Positions 7,270-14,341 of a stretch of DNA of 64,000 bases are shown piece by piece. The translations under genes and the position numbers were made by a program. Source of the DNA: an uncultured Christensenella sp. (GTDB taxonomy: Bacteria; Bacillota; Clostridia; Christensenellales; Pumilibacteraceae); NCBI GenBank assembly GCA_910577995.1, contig CAJTND010000002.1:256199-320198 (forward strand), read 5' to 3'. Within the stretch, counting starts at the first letter, position 1. Each line of letters starts with the position of its first letter. The notes under the pieces were generated by a model, which saw only the letters and a list, made by a program, of their open reading frames with translations, was not told where the DNA came from and did no database searches.

Positions 7270-8523
7270 ATGAACAGTAAAGAGCGGCACGAACTCCGCT
7301 ATCGACGACGCAAGGCGCGGCGCGACGAAAAGAAACGCCGCCTTGCGGAAGAGTACGGAGATTTCAACAAAGTATTTACCTTTGAGAACATATACGCGGC
7401 ATACAAGGGATGCTGCAAGGGTGTAGGGTGGAAGGCAAGTACACAACGGTACAAAGCGAACGCCCTGCTCAATGTGGTTGATACGCTCGACCTGTTAAGA
7501 AGTGGTAAGTTCAAAAGCAAGGGTTTTTATGAGTTCGATATTATAGAACGTGGGAAGGAACGTCATATAAAAAGCGTTCACATCAGCGAGCGGGTAGTCC
7601 AGAGATGTCTCTGCGATTACTCGCTTGTTCCCATTTTCAGCAATTCGTTTATCTACGACAACGGAGCCTGTATGAAGGACAAAGGTATAGACTTTGCGGT
7701 AAACAGGCTTATCGTTCATTTACAGCGGCATTACAGAAAGCACGGCAATAACGGTTATGCGCTGGTATTTGATTTTTCTAAATATTTCGACAGTATCAAT
7801 CACGAGAAGTTGAAGTCGATTATAGACGGAAGTTACCCAGACAAGCGTTTGGCAGCATTTATCAAGCGCTTGGTGGACGATTTCGGTGGAGAGAAGGGTT
7901 TAGGTCTCGGTAGTCAAATATCGCAGGTCTCGGCGCTTCGATTTCCGAATCGGTTAGATCACTATGTGAAAGAAGTTTTACATATCAAGGGCTACGGCCG
8001 CTATATGGACGACGGCTATATGTTACACCATAGCAAAGAGCATCTGCAGAAATGCCTTGCAGATTTGCGCGAAATCTGTGCCTGTCTCGGAATAAGACTG
8101 AACGAAAAGAAAACGCAGATAGTTAAGTTATCTCGCGGCATTACGTTCTTAAAACGAAGATTTATTCTTACTGAAACAGGTAAAGTTATTGTTATTCCAG
8201 CGAGAAAGGGAATTGTAAAGGAACGCAGGAAGTTGAAGAAGTTAAAAATTAAATTCAACGCTGGCGAAAGAGAATTTTTCGACATCAAGCAATCCTACAA
8301 TTCGTGGCGCGGACACATCAAGCATTGCAACGCAAAACGAACCTTGAAACGTATGGATAGATTATTTTACGAACTATTTTATAAGGAGACGAGTATGGAG
8401 GAGCCTGTTATTACAATAGAGAATATCTGTCAAGCCTGTGAAAAAGGGCCGTGCGAACAGCCCTGCGAATTATGGTACAAATGCCTTGAAGGAACTATTA
8501 TCAAACCGGAGGATTTAGAATGA
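7270..8523 (+). CDS. DGR reverse transcriptase
   Basis: 417 residues from ATG 7270 (GGAG 10 bases upstream; an in-frame ATG at 7225 lacks a good site). Motif A is FDFSKYFD (167-174), motif B region GSQISQ (214-219), which replaces the QGxxxSP of group II intron and retroviral enzymes and is typical of DGR enzymes, and the catalytic YMDD is at 245-248. There is no maturase, nuclease or retron-specific region. The basic N-terminus (residues 2-25) may bind RNA. The enzyme copies the TR RNA with errors at adenine. The last 42 residues, after an internal ribosome binding site, are Cys-rich and look like an addition beyond the normal C-terminus. Confidence 0.95.
   Translation: MNSKERHELRYRRRKARRDEKKRRLAEEYGDFNKVFTFENIYAAYKGCCKGVGWKASTQRYKANALLNVVDTLDLLRSGKFKSKGFYEFDIIERGKERHIKSVHISERVVQRCLCDYSLVPIFSNSFIYDNGACMKDKGIDFAVNRLIVHLQRHYRKHGNNGYALVFDFSKYFDSINHEKLKSIIDGSYPDKRLAAFIKRLVDDFGGEKGLGLGSQISQVSALRFPNRLDHYVKEVLHIKGYGRYMDDGYMLHHSKEHLQKCLADLREICACLGIRLNEKKTQIVKLSRGITFLKRRFILTETGKVIVIPARKGIVKERRKLKKLKIKFNAGEREFFDIKQSYNSWRGHIKHCNAKRTLKRMDRLFYELFYKETSMEEPVITIENICQACEKGPCEQPCELWYKCLEGTIIKPEDLE
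8395..8523 (+). CDS. Possible nested Cys-rich small protein at the RT C-terminus
   Basis: AAGGAG (8383-8388) lies six bases before an in-frame ATG at 8395, inside the RT gene. The 42-residue product has five or so Cys in a CQACEKGPCEQPCELWYKC pattern, which could bind zinc. There is no stop between the RT core and this segment, so it is made at least as an RT extension. Whether it is also translated alone is inferred only from the unusually good ribosome binding site. Confidence 0.3.
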   Translation: MEEPVITIENICQACEKGPCEQPCELWYKCLEGTIIKPEDLE

Positions 8524-8867
8524 CTGTCAGCATTATTACGAGCATTATAGTGTGGGCAATTACGGGAGCGCTCGGCGCTTTCACGACCTATTTGGGAATG
8601 AGGTATAAAAAAGTGACGCGAGAAAACAACGCTTTGAAAAATGGTATGCAAAGTCTTTTGCGAAACAATATCATAGACGCGCACGACAAATATATGAAAA
8701 AGAAATATTGTCCGATTTATGCAAAAGAGTCTTTGACGAAGACGTATGATTCATACCACGCACTGGGCGGAAACGGTGTCGTTACAAAATTGTATAACGA
8801 TATTATGGCTTTGCCGGAGGAACCGCCCGAACCGAGAAGAAAAAAGTCAGGAGGTAATGAAATATGA
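8520..8867 (+). CDS. Small phage membrane protein, holin-like position
   Basis: A 115-residue protein with one N-terminal membrane segment (residues about 3-25: ITSIIVWAITGALGAFTTYL), a charged helix, and a CPIYAKESLTKTYDSYHALG block followed by NGVVTKLYNDIMALP. Proteins with this layout are common near the lysis genes of Bacillota phages. Its start overlaps the RT stop by four bases and its end overlaps the next membrane gene. No enzyme motif. A holin or holin-partner role is inferred from topology and position. Confidence 0.5.
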   Translation: MTVSIITSIIVWAITGALGAFTTYLGMRYKKVTRENNALKNGMQSLLRNNIIDAHDKYMKKKYCPIYAKESLTKTYDSYHALGGNGVVTKLYNDIMALPEEPPEPRRKKSGGNEI

Positions 8868-9187
8868 CTTGGGAAATTATTTTAACTGTGGTGTTCGCAA
8901 TCTTGTCGATTGCGGGCATTTTGGTATCTTATTACTTTTATGTAAAGAATAAGATTACAAAAGCGATTGCAGATGAGGTGGATAGCGCCGAAATAGACGA
9001 CGCAACAGGGCCGGCAAAAAAAGCGGAAGTTATCGCTCAACTGCAAAAACTCATACCTGCGGTATTAAAGCCATTTATAACTTACAAGATGCTTGATGCG
9101 CTCGTTCAGACCGTGTTTGATGGCATTGAACGATATGCAAAGAAGCAGGTTGAGAAGAAGTCGGAGAAAAAGGATGCGGATAGTTAA
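8864..9187 (+). CDS. Phage holin-like membrane protein
   Basis: 107 residues: one N-terminal membrane helix (WEIILTVVFAILSIAGILVS), a short loop, a helical middle part (PAKKAEVIAQLQKLIPAVL) and a highly charged Lys/Glu C-terminus. This is the usual build of LLH/phi-LC3-like holins. RBS AGGAGG before ATG 8864. It overlaps the preceding and following genes. Expected role: forming the membrane lesion at lysis; the family is not certain. Confidence 0.5.
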   Translation: MTWEIILTVVFAILSIAGILVSYYFYVKNKITKAIADEVDSAEIDDATGPAKKAEVIAQLQKLIPAVLKPFITYKMLDALVQTVFDGIERYAKKQVEKKSEKKDADS

Positions 9188-9596
9188 GGGTATTCTTTTT
9201 TGGGTAATATCGCTTACGTGGGGCCTGCCTATGACGCTCATTGGAACAATTTGCGCGATTGCTCTCATTGTAACAGGGCATAAGCCGCAACTGTTTCACT
9301 ACTTCATTTATTTTGAAGTGGGATCGGGCTGGGGCGGCTTTGAAGCGGGCGGCTTCTTTTTTGTGAATAGACATCCGTCTTTGCATATAAGACAGCACGA
9401 ATCGGGACACGGATTACAGAACATAATGCTCGGTGTTCTTATGCCGTTTCTCGTAAGCATCCCGTCTATGATAAGGTACTGGTATAGAGAACTGATTATC
9501 AGAAGCGGAAAGAAAAAGTACAGCGATTTACCCGATTACGACGCGATTTGGTTTGAAGGTTGGGCGACGCGGCTTGGAGAAAAGCACTTTAAGTAG
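9174..9596 (+). CDS. Membrane protein with HExxH zinc-protease-like motif
   Basis: 140 residues from ATG 9174 (GGAG seven bases upstream; the longer frame from 9093 runs inside the previous gene). A membrane segment at residues about 5-30 is followed by HIRQHESGHGLQN, which contains HESGH (an HExxH motif), a hydrophobic segment with PFLVSIPSMIRYWY, and a C-terminal DAIWFEGWATRLGE that offers another Glu. This resembles small integral-membrane metallopeptidase-like proteins of Clostridia of unknown role. Found at the end of the late operon in place of a recognisable endolysin. Confidence 0.5.
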   Translation: MRIVKGILFWVISLTWGLPMTLIGTICAIALIVTGHKPQLFHYFIYFEVGSGWGGFEAGGFFFVNRHPSLHIRQHESGHGLQNIMLGVLMPFLVSIPSMIRYWYRELIIRSGKKKYSDLPDYDAIWFEGWATRLGEKHFK

Positions 9597-9624
9597 CGCG
9601 AATGTTCAAGGCATTTATAGGTTC

Positions 9625-9663
9625 GACCCCGTTATGTGTAACAGCATAGCGGGGTCTTTTTTT
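9625..9663 (+). terminator. Rho-independent terminator of the prophage late operon
   Basis: 12-bp stem GACCCCGTTATG / CATAGCGGGGTC (one G-T pair), loop TGTAACAG, then seven T. It lies 28 bases after the HExxH protein stop and separates the late block from the toxin-antitoxin pair. Confidence 0.9.
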
Positions 9664-9712
9664 GTTTATTTGAGTTTTTGCAACATAAAAGATATTATTT
9701 TGCGCATAATGA

Positions 9713-9741
9713 TTGACAATTTGAATATAATATAGTAGAAT
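9713..9741 (+). promoter_or_regulatory. Promoter of the toxin-antitoxin pair
   Basis: TTGACA (9713-9718), 17-bp spacer, TAGAAT (9736-9741), followed by GAAAG. The -10 and following bases equal those of the accessory-region promoters at 10690, 15795 and 21174, but the spacer lacks their inverted-repeat operator. Confidence 0.75.
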
Positions 9742-9776
9742 GAAAGCATAAAATAAACTATATGGAGGTATTTATT

Positions 9777-10049
9777 ATGGCTACTGCTAAAATCAATGTT
9801 TGCGTTGATGAAGGAACGAAGCAAGCGGTTGAGGTGCTTTTGGATGAAATGGGGTTAAGTATGACCGCAGCAATCAATATGTATCTCAAAAGAATATTGA
9901 TGGAGCAGGGTATTCCCTTTGATGTAAGCGCGAGAACTCCTAACGCAACGACTATTGCGGCTATGGATGAGTTCGAGGAAATGAAGAAGAACCCCAGCGC
10001 ATACAAGAGATACCCGAATTTCAAAGCCGCATTAAGCGAGGTGCTGTGA
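9777..10049 (+). CDS. RelB/DinJ-family antitoxin
   Basis: 90 residues from ATG 9777, with GGAGG at 9764-9768; an ATG at 9762 overlaps that site and is rejected. The N-terminus (TAKINVCVDEGTKQAVEVLL) is the beta strand plus helix of a ribbon-helix-helix DNA-binding fold, and MGLSMTAAINMYLKRIL is the family's second helix. The C-terminal half is the toxin-binding part. It lies one base before a YafQ-type toxin. Such antitoxins repress their own operon through the ribbon-helix-helix part. Confidence 0.85.
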   Translation: MATAKINVCVDEGTKQAVEVLLDEMGLSMTAAINMYLKRILMEQGIPFDVSARTPNATTIAAMDEFEEMKKNPSAYKRYPNFKAALSEVL

Positions 10050-10050
10050 A

Positions 10051-10323
10051 ATGCTTGAAGTAATACTTTCTAATCAGTTCAAGCGCGATTTACGGCTTGC
10101 AGCAAAACGCGGTTACGATTTGGATTTGCTTGACGAGATCGTAAACAAACTTGCAAGTAAAGAAGAGTTGCCGGAAAAGAACAGAGACCACAATTTGACT
10201 GGCAAGTACGCAGGATTCCGCGAGTGTCATATTCAGCCGGATTGGTTGCTTGTTTACAGGACAGACGAAACGGCATTGATACTGTTTCTTTCCAGAACGG
10301 GAACTCACGCGGATTTGTTCTAA
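10051..10323 (+). CDS. YafQ/RelE-family mRNA interferase toxin
   Basis: 90 residues, the normal length. It carries the residues known to be catalytic in YafQ: His47, His60, Asp64 and Trp65 (HIQPDW), Arg82 and His86, and ends in Phe90. It would cleave ribosome-bound mRNA when the antitoxin is degraded. One base separates it from the antitoxin, giving the usual two-gene module. All key residues are present, so it is probably active. Confidence 0.9.
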   Translation: MLEVILSNQFKRDLRLAAKRGYDLDLLDEIVNKLASKEELPEKNRDHNLTGKYAGFRECHIQPDWLLVYRTDETALILFLSRTGTHADLF

Positions 10324-10337
10324 ACGCAAAGAAAATT

Positions 10338-10375
10338 GACCTTGTTATGAGTAATTCATAGCAAGGTCTTTTTTT
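10338..10375 (+). terminator. Terminator of the toxin-antitoxin operon
   Basis: 13-bp stem GACCTTGTTATGA / TCATAGCAAGGTC with a 5-nt loop and seven T, 14 bases after the toxin stop. Confidence 0.9.
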
Positions 10376-10635
10376 ATGCCGTAAAACCGAAAAAATAAGC
10401 GCTCACGGCTATATGACGCAATCAAAAAATGAAGTTCTTATAAACTATCGGCAAGAGAATAAAAAGGCATACAATCGAAACCAGAAGTCTATACGCAATA
10501 TACTTTCCTATACTATCTATGATTTCCTATTCTTTCCTATACTTTGTGTACTTTCGTGGCAGAAATAAAGAAATATCGTTTTTATCGAAACGAAAATAAC
10601 GCAAAATGTGTTTTTCTGTGCCAGAAATATGCTTG
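10376..10635. other. AT-rich non-coding region with pyrimidine-rich repeats
   Basis: 260 bases without a supported gene. Around 10500-10550 the pentamer-like TTTCCTAT(A/T)CT is repeated three times in a pyrimidine-rich tract, and a GTGGCAGAAATA / GTGCCAGAAATA pair flanks an A/T-rich part (about 10556-10630). It leads into the 97-bp promoter repeat. It could hold regulator sites or an origin-like element; nothing decides. Confidence 0.35.
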
Positions 10636-10732
10636 AATACACAGTAATAAAAATTTTCAAAAAATATTTGCAAAATACATAAATTCCGTTTGACAATTAC
10701 AGTTCTGTAAGTTAGAATGAAAGTACAAAATA
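10636..10732 (+). repeat. 97-bp direct repeat, copy A (promoter cassette)
   Basis: Identical over 97 bases to 21120-21216. It spans an A/T-rich upstream part, the -35, the operator-bearing spacer and the -10 of an accessory-gene promoter. Confidence 0.95.
10690..10718 (+). promoter_or_regulatory. Accessory promoter A with operator in the spacer
   Basis: TTGACA (10690-10695), 17-bp spacer, TAGAAT (10713-10718). The spacer holds the inverted repeat TTACAG-TT-CTGTAA (10697-10710), placed where a repressor would block RNA polymerase. Drives the cluster beginning at 10769. Confidence 0.8.
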
Positions 10733-10768
10733 CATATTACATATCGGCAAGACCGAAAAGGAGTTTCA

Positions 10769-11134
10769 ATGAAAGCATTACCCATCGAAGTTTATGTTAC
10801 GAAAAGGCAAAGAGATTGCGATTGCACGAACGGCGGCATCAGCAGCAAGTATGAAGAATTGTTGTTAGTATGCGATGAAGGTTATGTAACAATCGACGAA
10901 GAGAACCTACCTGAAAATTTGGTAAAGGTTGTAACAAGAACTTTCGGATTTGGAACATTTAGACACATAGAACCAGTTGCAAAGGTAAGCGAAGGGAATG
11001 TGGGATGGATGAGCGGTGGTAATCTTGCTTATTCCTGCGACAGTAGATTCAGTAGATTGGCAGGCGAGTATCCGCTTTGCATACACGATAGACAGGAAAC
11101 GCAGGAAGTGTACGACCTGTTGACTAACGATTAG
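10769..11134 (+). CDS. Unknown phage accessory protein
   Basis: 121 residues, first gene after promoter A, with AAGGAG before ATG 10769. Cys-rich near the N-terminus (RDCDCTNGG) with a mostly beta-stranded middle. I do not recognise the family. As the first gene after a strong regulated promoter it is probably an early-expressed product. Confidence 0.55.
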   Translation: MKALPIEVYVTKRQRDCDCTNGGISSKYEELLLVCDEGYVTIDEENLPENLVKVVTRTFGFGTFRHIEPVAKVSEGNVGWMSGGNLAYSCDSRFSRLAGEYPLCIHDRQETQEVYDLLTND

Positions 11135-11143
11135 GGGGGCAAT

Positions 11144-11287
11144 ATGGGACTTGTAGAAAAGTTTGATACAAAGTATGAGTGCGATAGGCACATAAGAATG
11201 AACGGTTTGGAAGGCGATGCAATAGCAATGCCGAGATACAGTGAATGTGACGGCGAACTGCTTTACTGGTATGTCTATTATGTGTGA
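11144..11287 (+). CDS. Small unknown protein, 47 residues
   Basis: ATG 11144 preceded by a six-G run (11135-11140 region) acting as ribosome binding site, nine bases after the previous stop. The product starts MGLVEKFDTKYECDRHIR and ends in an aromatic WYVYYV. No family recognised. Confidence 0.45.
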   Translation: MGLVEKFDTKYECDRHIRMNGLEGDAIAMPRYSECDGELLYWYVYYV

Positions 11288-11309
11288 GCGAGATTGCAGA
11301 GGAGCATTT

Positions 11310-11477
11310 ATGAAGAAGTTTCTTTGCGGGTTCTACTGCGAGCCTTTAAGATGGACGATAAGAGCAAGTACGGAACAGGACGCGGCTGCAAAGTTCGCCA
11401 AAATGATTAAGCGTAAGCGGTTGCGGTCGGTAAGCGGCACGAAAGAGTTTGTCGTATTTGAAGCGGCGGGGTATTGA
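11310..11477 (+). CDS. Small basic unknown protein, 55 residues
   Basis: ATG 11310 with GAGGAG eight bases upstream is preferred to the upstream in-frame ATG 11241, which lies inside the preceding small gene. The product has an aromatic, Cys-containing N-terminus (FLCGFYCEPLRW) and a basic KRKRLR stretch. The pattern (a strand, helix with Ala/Lys, then strand) is common among tiny phage proteins. Function unknown. Confidence 0.45.
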   Translation: MKKFLCGFYCEPLRWTIRASTEQDAAAKFAKMIKRKRLRSVSGTKEFVVFEAAGY

Positions 11478-11478
11478 T

Positions 11479-11661
11479 ATGAAAAGACCTATTGAACAGT
11501 ACATAAAAGCGGCGAACGAAGACGGTGCACAGAAAGTCATTGACGAGTTGCGCGAACGGGCGTTGCAAGTAAATCCGAATATGACCGAAAAGCAATGGCA
11601 GTTCCTAAAATGCTTTGTGCTTGCCGGCGCGATTGCGAAAGCAGAAGGAGTAATCGAATGA
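11479..11661 (+). CDS. Small helical unknown protein, 60 residues
   Basis: Start ATG 11479, directly after the TGA of the previous gene. Helical throughout (IEQYIKAANEDGAQKVIDEL, then KQWQFLKCFVLAGAIAKAEG). The stop overlaps the next start as ATGA. Function unknown. Confidence 0.45.
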   Translation: MKRPIEQYIKAANEDGAQKVIDELRERALQVNPNMTEKQWQFLKCFVLAGAIAKAEGVIE

Positions 11662-11849
11662 AAAAGTATGTGTATGGTATGAGGTTGCGCGGGTTCTCTC
11701 TCGGATGTCAACCGATGGACGGCTTTATCGAGCGGCGCGATAGCCTTGCGGAAAACTTTTACGACGTGATAGTTTATTCGCGGTTGCTGACGGAGAAAGA
11801 ATTGAAAGACTACGATTTGACGTTTATCGGAATGGAGGAAATACAATGA
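11658..11849 (+). CDS. Small unknown phage protein, 63 residues
   Basis: ATG 11658 overlaps the previous TGA. Contains MRLRGFSLGCQPMDGF near the N-terminus, followed by a YDVIVYSRLLTEKELKDYDL segment. Proteins with this pattern recur in gut Bacillota phages but have no known role. The next gene overlaps by four bases. Confidence 0.5.
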   Translation: MKKYVYGMRLRGFSLGCQPMDGFIERRDSLAENFYDVIVYSRLLTEKELKDYDLTFIGMEEIQ

Positions 11850-12172
11850 GCATCGAAGAAGTAGTAGGTTTAGCAAATAAGTACATAGCGGAAGGAAGTA
11901 GCGTAGAGTTACACGCAACAATTTTTCACAGTTTGGTTCTGCGTGTTTTTCGCGGCAGTCAATATCTCGGCGGGTATTGGGAGAATGTTGCGAAGACGGA
12001 GAACGACAAGTTTTTTGGAACGATAAAGAGTCGAAAGTACAAATGCAACCGCAAGTTCGTCATAAACGAAGATAACAGCATCGGGTTGACACCGTGCGTA
12101 GGCGAATGTATCGCGGAAATCAGAAGCGGCGAGTTCGTAGACTACACGAAGATTTGCAATATGAGGGATTGA
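11846..12172 (+). CDS. Unknown phage accessory protein, 108 residues
   Basis: ATG 11846 lies in an ATGA overlap with the previous gene; GGAGG is 10 bases upstream. Contains a LVLRVFRGSQYLGGYWENV beta-rich part and a basic KSRKYKCNRK stretch. Function unknown. Confidence 0.5.
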   Translation: MSIEEVVGLANKYIAEGSSVELHATIFHSLVLRVFRGSQYLGGYWENVAKTENDKFFGTIKSRKYKCNRKFVINEDNSIGLTPCVGECIAEIRSGEFVDYTKICNMRD

Positions 12173-12173
12173 T

Positions 12174-12620
12174 ATGGATGCAATCAGAAAAGTAGAAATC
12201 AAAAAGATAGACCACCTGCATCCCGCGTGGTACGACGGTTACAGGTATGATGCGCAGGTTAATACGAGCGTTGACGGCGGCAAGACCTTTTGGTATTGCG
12301 GAATCGGAAAAGAGTGCAAGACACTCAAAGAAGCGCGAGAGTATAAGAAGATTATCGAGCATACGGAAAAGGACGGCGACATCCGTTACAGGGTTACGGA
12401 AGATTTGCAGGGCGGAGAGTTCGGAATGTACCGCGACTATACGGTAGAGCAATGGCGCAATCAGGCAATCGAGTGGGCGACAATGGATGACAACGACGGA
12501 CTTGTGGAAACGCTGTGCAGGCTCGCGCAGCACGAAGTAATGACTTACGTTGCGGAGTTATGGGGCTTGAAGTTCCGTAAAGTTCGCAAAGATAAAAAGA
12601 AATTGGAGGGTTTGGAATGA
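12174..12620 (+). CDS. Unknown phage accessory protein, 148 residues
   Basis: Beta-rich N-terminal half (RYDAQVNTSVDGGKTFWYCG) and helical, charged C-terminal half (DYTVEQWRNQAIEWATMDDN, then HEVMTYVAELWGLKF). No motif recognised. Overlaps the next gene by four bases, so part of the same operon. Confidence 0.5.
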   Translation: MDAIRKVEIKKIDHLHPAWYDGYRYDAQVNTSVDGGKTFWYCGIGKECKTLKEAREYKKIIEHTEKDGDIRYRVTEDLQGGEFGMYRDYTVEQWRNQAIEWATMDDNDGLVETLCRLAQHEVMTYVAELWGLKFRKVRKDKKKLEGLE

Positions 12621-12817
12621 AGAATTATTGCGTAGAACACATCGGGGCGCATTATTCGATTACAGCATTCGACTTGGAGCATTTGTATGATTTGCTTTGT
12701 GGGTTTGTGTCGGAAGAAGAAGCGCTGGATGCGAAGCGATGGGCGGAAACAGCAGAAATCGGAGACCATTATTGCGGGAGTTGTTATGGGCTTGAAGTTG
12801 GGGAGGAAATTTTATGA
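12617..12817 (+). CDS. Small acidic unknown protein, 66 residues
   Basis: GGAGGG before ATG 12617, overlapping the previous stop. His- and Cys-containing, acidic (FVSEEEALDAKRWAETAEIG; HYCGSCYG). The two Cys plus His could bind metal, but this is not certain. Overlaps the following gene by four bases. Confidence 0.45.
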   Translation: MKNYCVEHIGAHYSITAFDLEHLYDLLCGFVSEEEALDAKRWAETAEIGDHYCGSCYGLEVGEEIL

Positions 12818-13029
12818 TACGTGAGTGTATCGAAGTTTGTCCGCATTGCGGAGAAGAAATCACGAAAAAGTGGGACGTTGAAAAGAAAGGCTACCAGATT
12901 AACTGCCCGAACTGCGGGGAAAAGATTATGCTTTGCGACGAGTGCTTTCATAGCGAAGATAACGAAGGTATGCGTTGCGACTGGTCGGAAGATCGTGGCT
13001 GTTTCAGAAAGCCGAAGGAGACGAAATGA
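12814..13029 (+). CDS. Zinc-ribbon protein
   Basis: 71 residues with two or three zinc knuckles: CPHCGEEI near residue 9, CPNCGEKIMLCDECF near residues 33-48, and a further Cys pair at CDW and GCF. Such small ribbons in phage accessory operons may bind nucleic acid or host proteins. Overlaps both neighbours through ATGA. Confidence 0.6.
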   Translation: MIRECIEVCPHCGEEITKKWDVEKKGYQINCPNCGEKIMLCDECFHSEDNEGMRCDWSEDRGCFRKPKETK

Positions 13030-13220
13030 TTTACTTAAACTACTGGACCCCGAAGGGGCATTGTAAACGTAAGAAGTTCAAGACGGTAGAAGAAGCAAGA
13101 AAGTTCGGCGTGAAGTTGCGGAAAAAGGAAGGGTATATCGTTATGAAATACGGTTGCATACACGCCTACAAGCCGAACGGAGAAGCAACGACAATAGTTC
13201 AATACGATTTGTTTGAGTAG
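13026..13220 (+). CDS. Small basic unknown protein, 64 residues
   Basis: ATG 13026 overlaps the previous stop. Contains a basic KRKKFKTVEEARKFGVKLRK part, which recalls single-domain DNA-binding AP2-like or integrase arm-type segments, and ends IVQYDLFE. Function unknown. Confidence 0.45.
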   Translation: MIYLNYWTPKGHCKRKKFKTVEEARKFGVKLRKKEGYIVMKYGCIHAYKPNGEATTIVQYDLFE

Positions 13221-13227
13221 GTGGATT

Positions 13228-13410
13228 ATGAGCGCAGAGCAATGGAAAGAGGGCGGTAATTGTGACAAATGCCGTAGGAAAGCATATTGCACAAAGACCT
13301 GCACAGCAAAGAAGAGAAAGGCGAAAGCAATCGAACGTGCTGTTGGAGATGCGATTTTAAGAAGTATTTGCCCGCAGCTCGCGGATAAAGCAGATAAATT
13401 TAGATATTAA
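13228..13410 (+). CDS. Small Cys-rich protein, 60 residues
   Basis: ATG 13228 after AGGTGG. Contains CDKCRRKAYCTKTC (residues about 12-25), a four-Cys pattern that could hold one zinc, followed by a basic, helical C-terminus. Function unknown. Confidence 0.45.
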   Translation: MSAEQWKEGGNCDKCRRKAYCTKTCTAKKRKAKAIERAVGDAILRSICPQLADKADKFRY

Positions 13411-13421
13411 CGGAGGTCTCA

Positions 13422-13682
13422 ATGTTAAACAAAGAACAGTTGGCTTTGACTATGGAAATAGTCAATAGATCGGAGAAACTTGGGCTGATGCAGGGCGACA
13501 AGTTGACGGCGCTCATCGACTTGGAGAAAGCGACGGAACGCTTCAATCTGCGGCTTGCAGATATGCTGAACGCGGACGACTTCAATTTCTCCCACGATTT
13601 CGTTCAAATCCAGAACGACATCAACAGGGCAACGGGCGAGTTCAGCGGAAGGTTCTTGCCGCGATTTACGGGGGTTAAGTGA
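13422..13682 (+). CDS. Small helical unknown protein, 86 residues
   Basis: GGAGG seven bases before ATG 13422. Mostly helical: LNKEQLALTMEIVNRSEKLG, then DKLTALIDLEKATERFNLRL. Similar small proteins occur in gut phages without a known role. Confidence 0.5.
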   Translation: MLNKEQLALTMEIVNRSEKLGLMQGDKLTALIDLEKATERFNLRLADMLNADDFNFSHDFVQIQNDINRATGEFSGRFLPRFTGVK

Positions 13683-13975
13683 TGTTCAGCGATAAGCGGT
13701 ATGCGCCGATTGCGGCGGAATTGAAAGGCGTTGCAGAGCGGCTCGGAATGGAAGTCCACGAAGTTGAAGAGTCGATTTACCGCAAGGTTGAAGAGCGGTA
13801 TCATCTTGAGGATATAAAAACGTGGTACGAAAACGAAACTGGAAAGAACTGTTCGGCAAAAATGGCAAAAGCAATATTAACCGAATTTGAAGACGGCGAA
13901 GACTGTGGGTTGGATTTTTGGACGAACATCGAGAACGCCTACAAGCGATTAGAGGAGAAACGTAATGAAACTTGA
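13682..13975 (+). CDS. Unknown phage accessory protein, 97 residues
   Basis: ATG 13682 overlaps the previous TGA. Helical and acidic, with KTWYENETGKNCSAKMAKAI in the middle. No family recognised. Overlaps the next gene by 11 bases. Confidence 0.5.
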   Translation: MFSDKRYAPIAAELKGVAERLGMEVHEVEESIYRKVEERYHLEDIKTWYENETGKNCSAKMAKAILTEFEDGEDCGLDFWTNIENAYKRLEEKRNET

Positions 13976-14336
13976 ATGGAACAACAAAGATGCGAACATC
14001 GGATTTTACGAGCTGGAATTAGAGCTTGAAGACGGAACTAAAAGGGAGATAGTCGTATGGGACAATACCTGCGAATATCAAAAGCGTGAAAACGAGAAAG
14101 ATCCAGCCCACGCAAGGTACAATCCCAGCGGGTTCAGAGTAAACTACTGTCACGGGTATTCGATGGAAGAATTTTTCGACGATACCCACACACTTGAAGA
14201 AGTAAAGATATGGGCTGAAAATTTCCTGCTTGATAATCTCATAGAAGGTTACAAGGATATGCTTGCAAATCTCGAAACAGCCAGACGGCAAGCGGAATGG
14301 TCGGCGGCGTACAAAGAAGCAAGAGATAAGAGGTAA
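13965..14336 (+). CDS. Unknown phage accessory protein, 123 residues
   Basis: GGAG before ATG 13965. Beta-rich first part (GFYELELELEDGTKREIVVW), then NPSGFRVNYCHGYSMEEFF and a helical C-terminus. Function unknown. Confidence 0.5.
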   Translation: MKLEWNNKDANIGFYELELELEDGTKREIVVWDNTCEYQKRENEKDPAHARYNPSGFRVNYCHGYSMEEFFDDTHTLEEVKIWAENFLLDNLIEGYKDMLANLETARRQAEWSAAYKEARDKR

Positions 14337-14341
14337 CGTAT

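Noticed and set aside
7270..8523. RT as a group II intron, retron or abortive-infection enzyme
   Set aside because: No intron ends, maturase or nuclease domain; the GSQISQ motif, adjacent avd and adenine-specific repeats identify a DGR.
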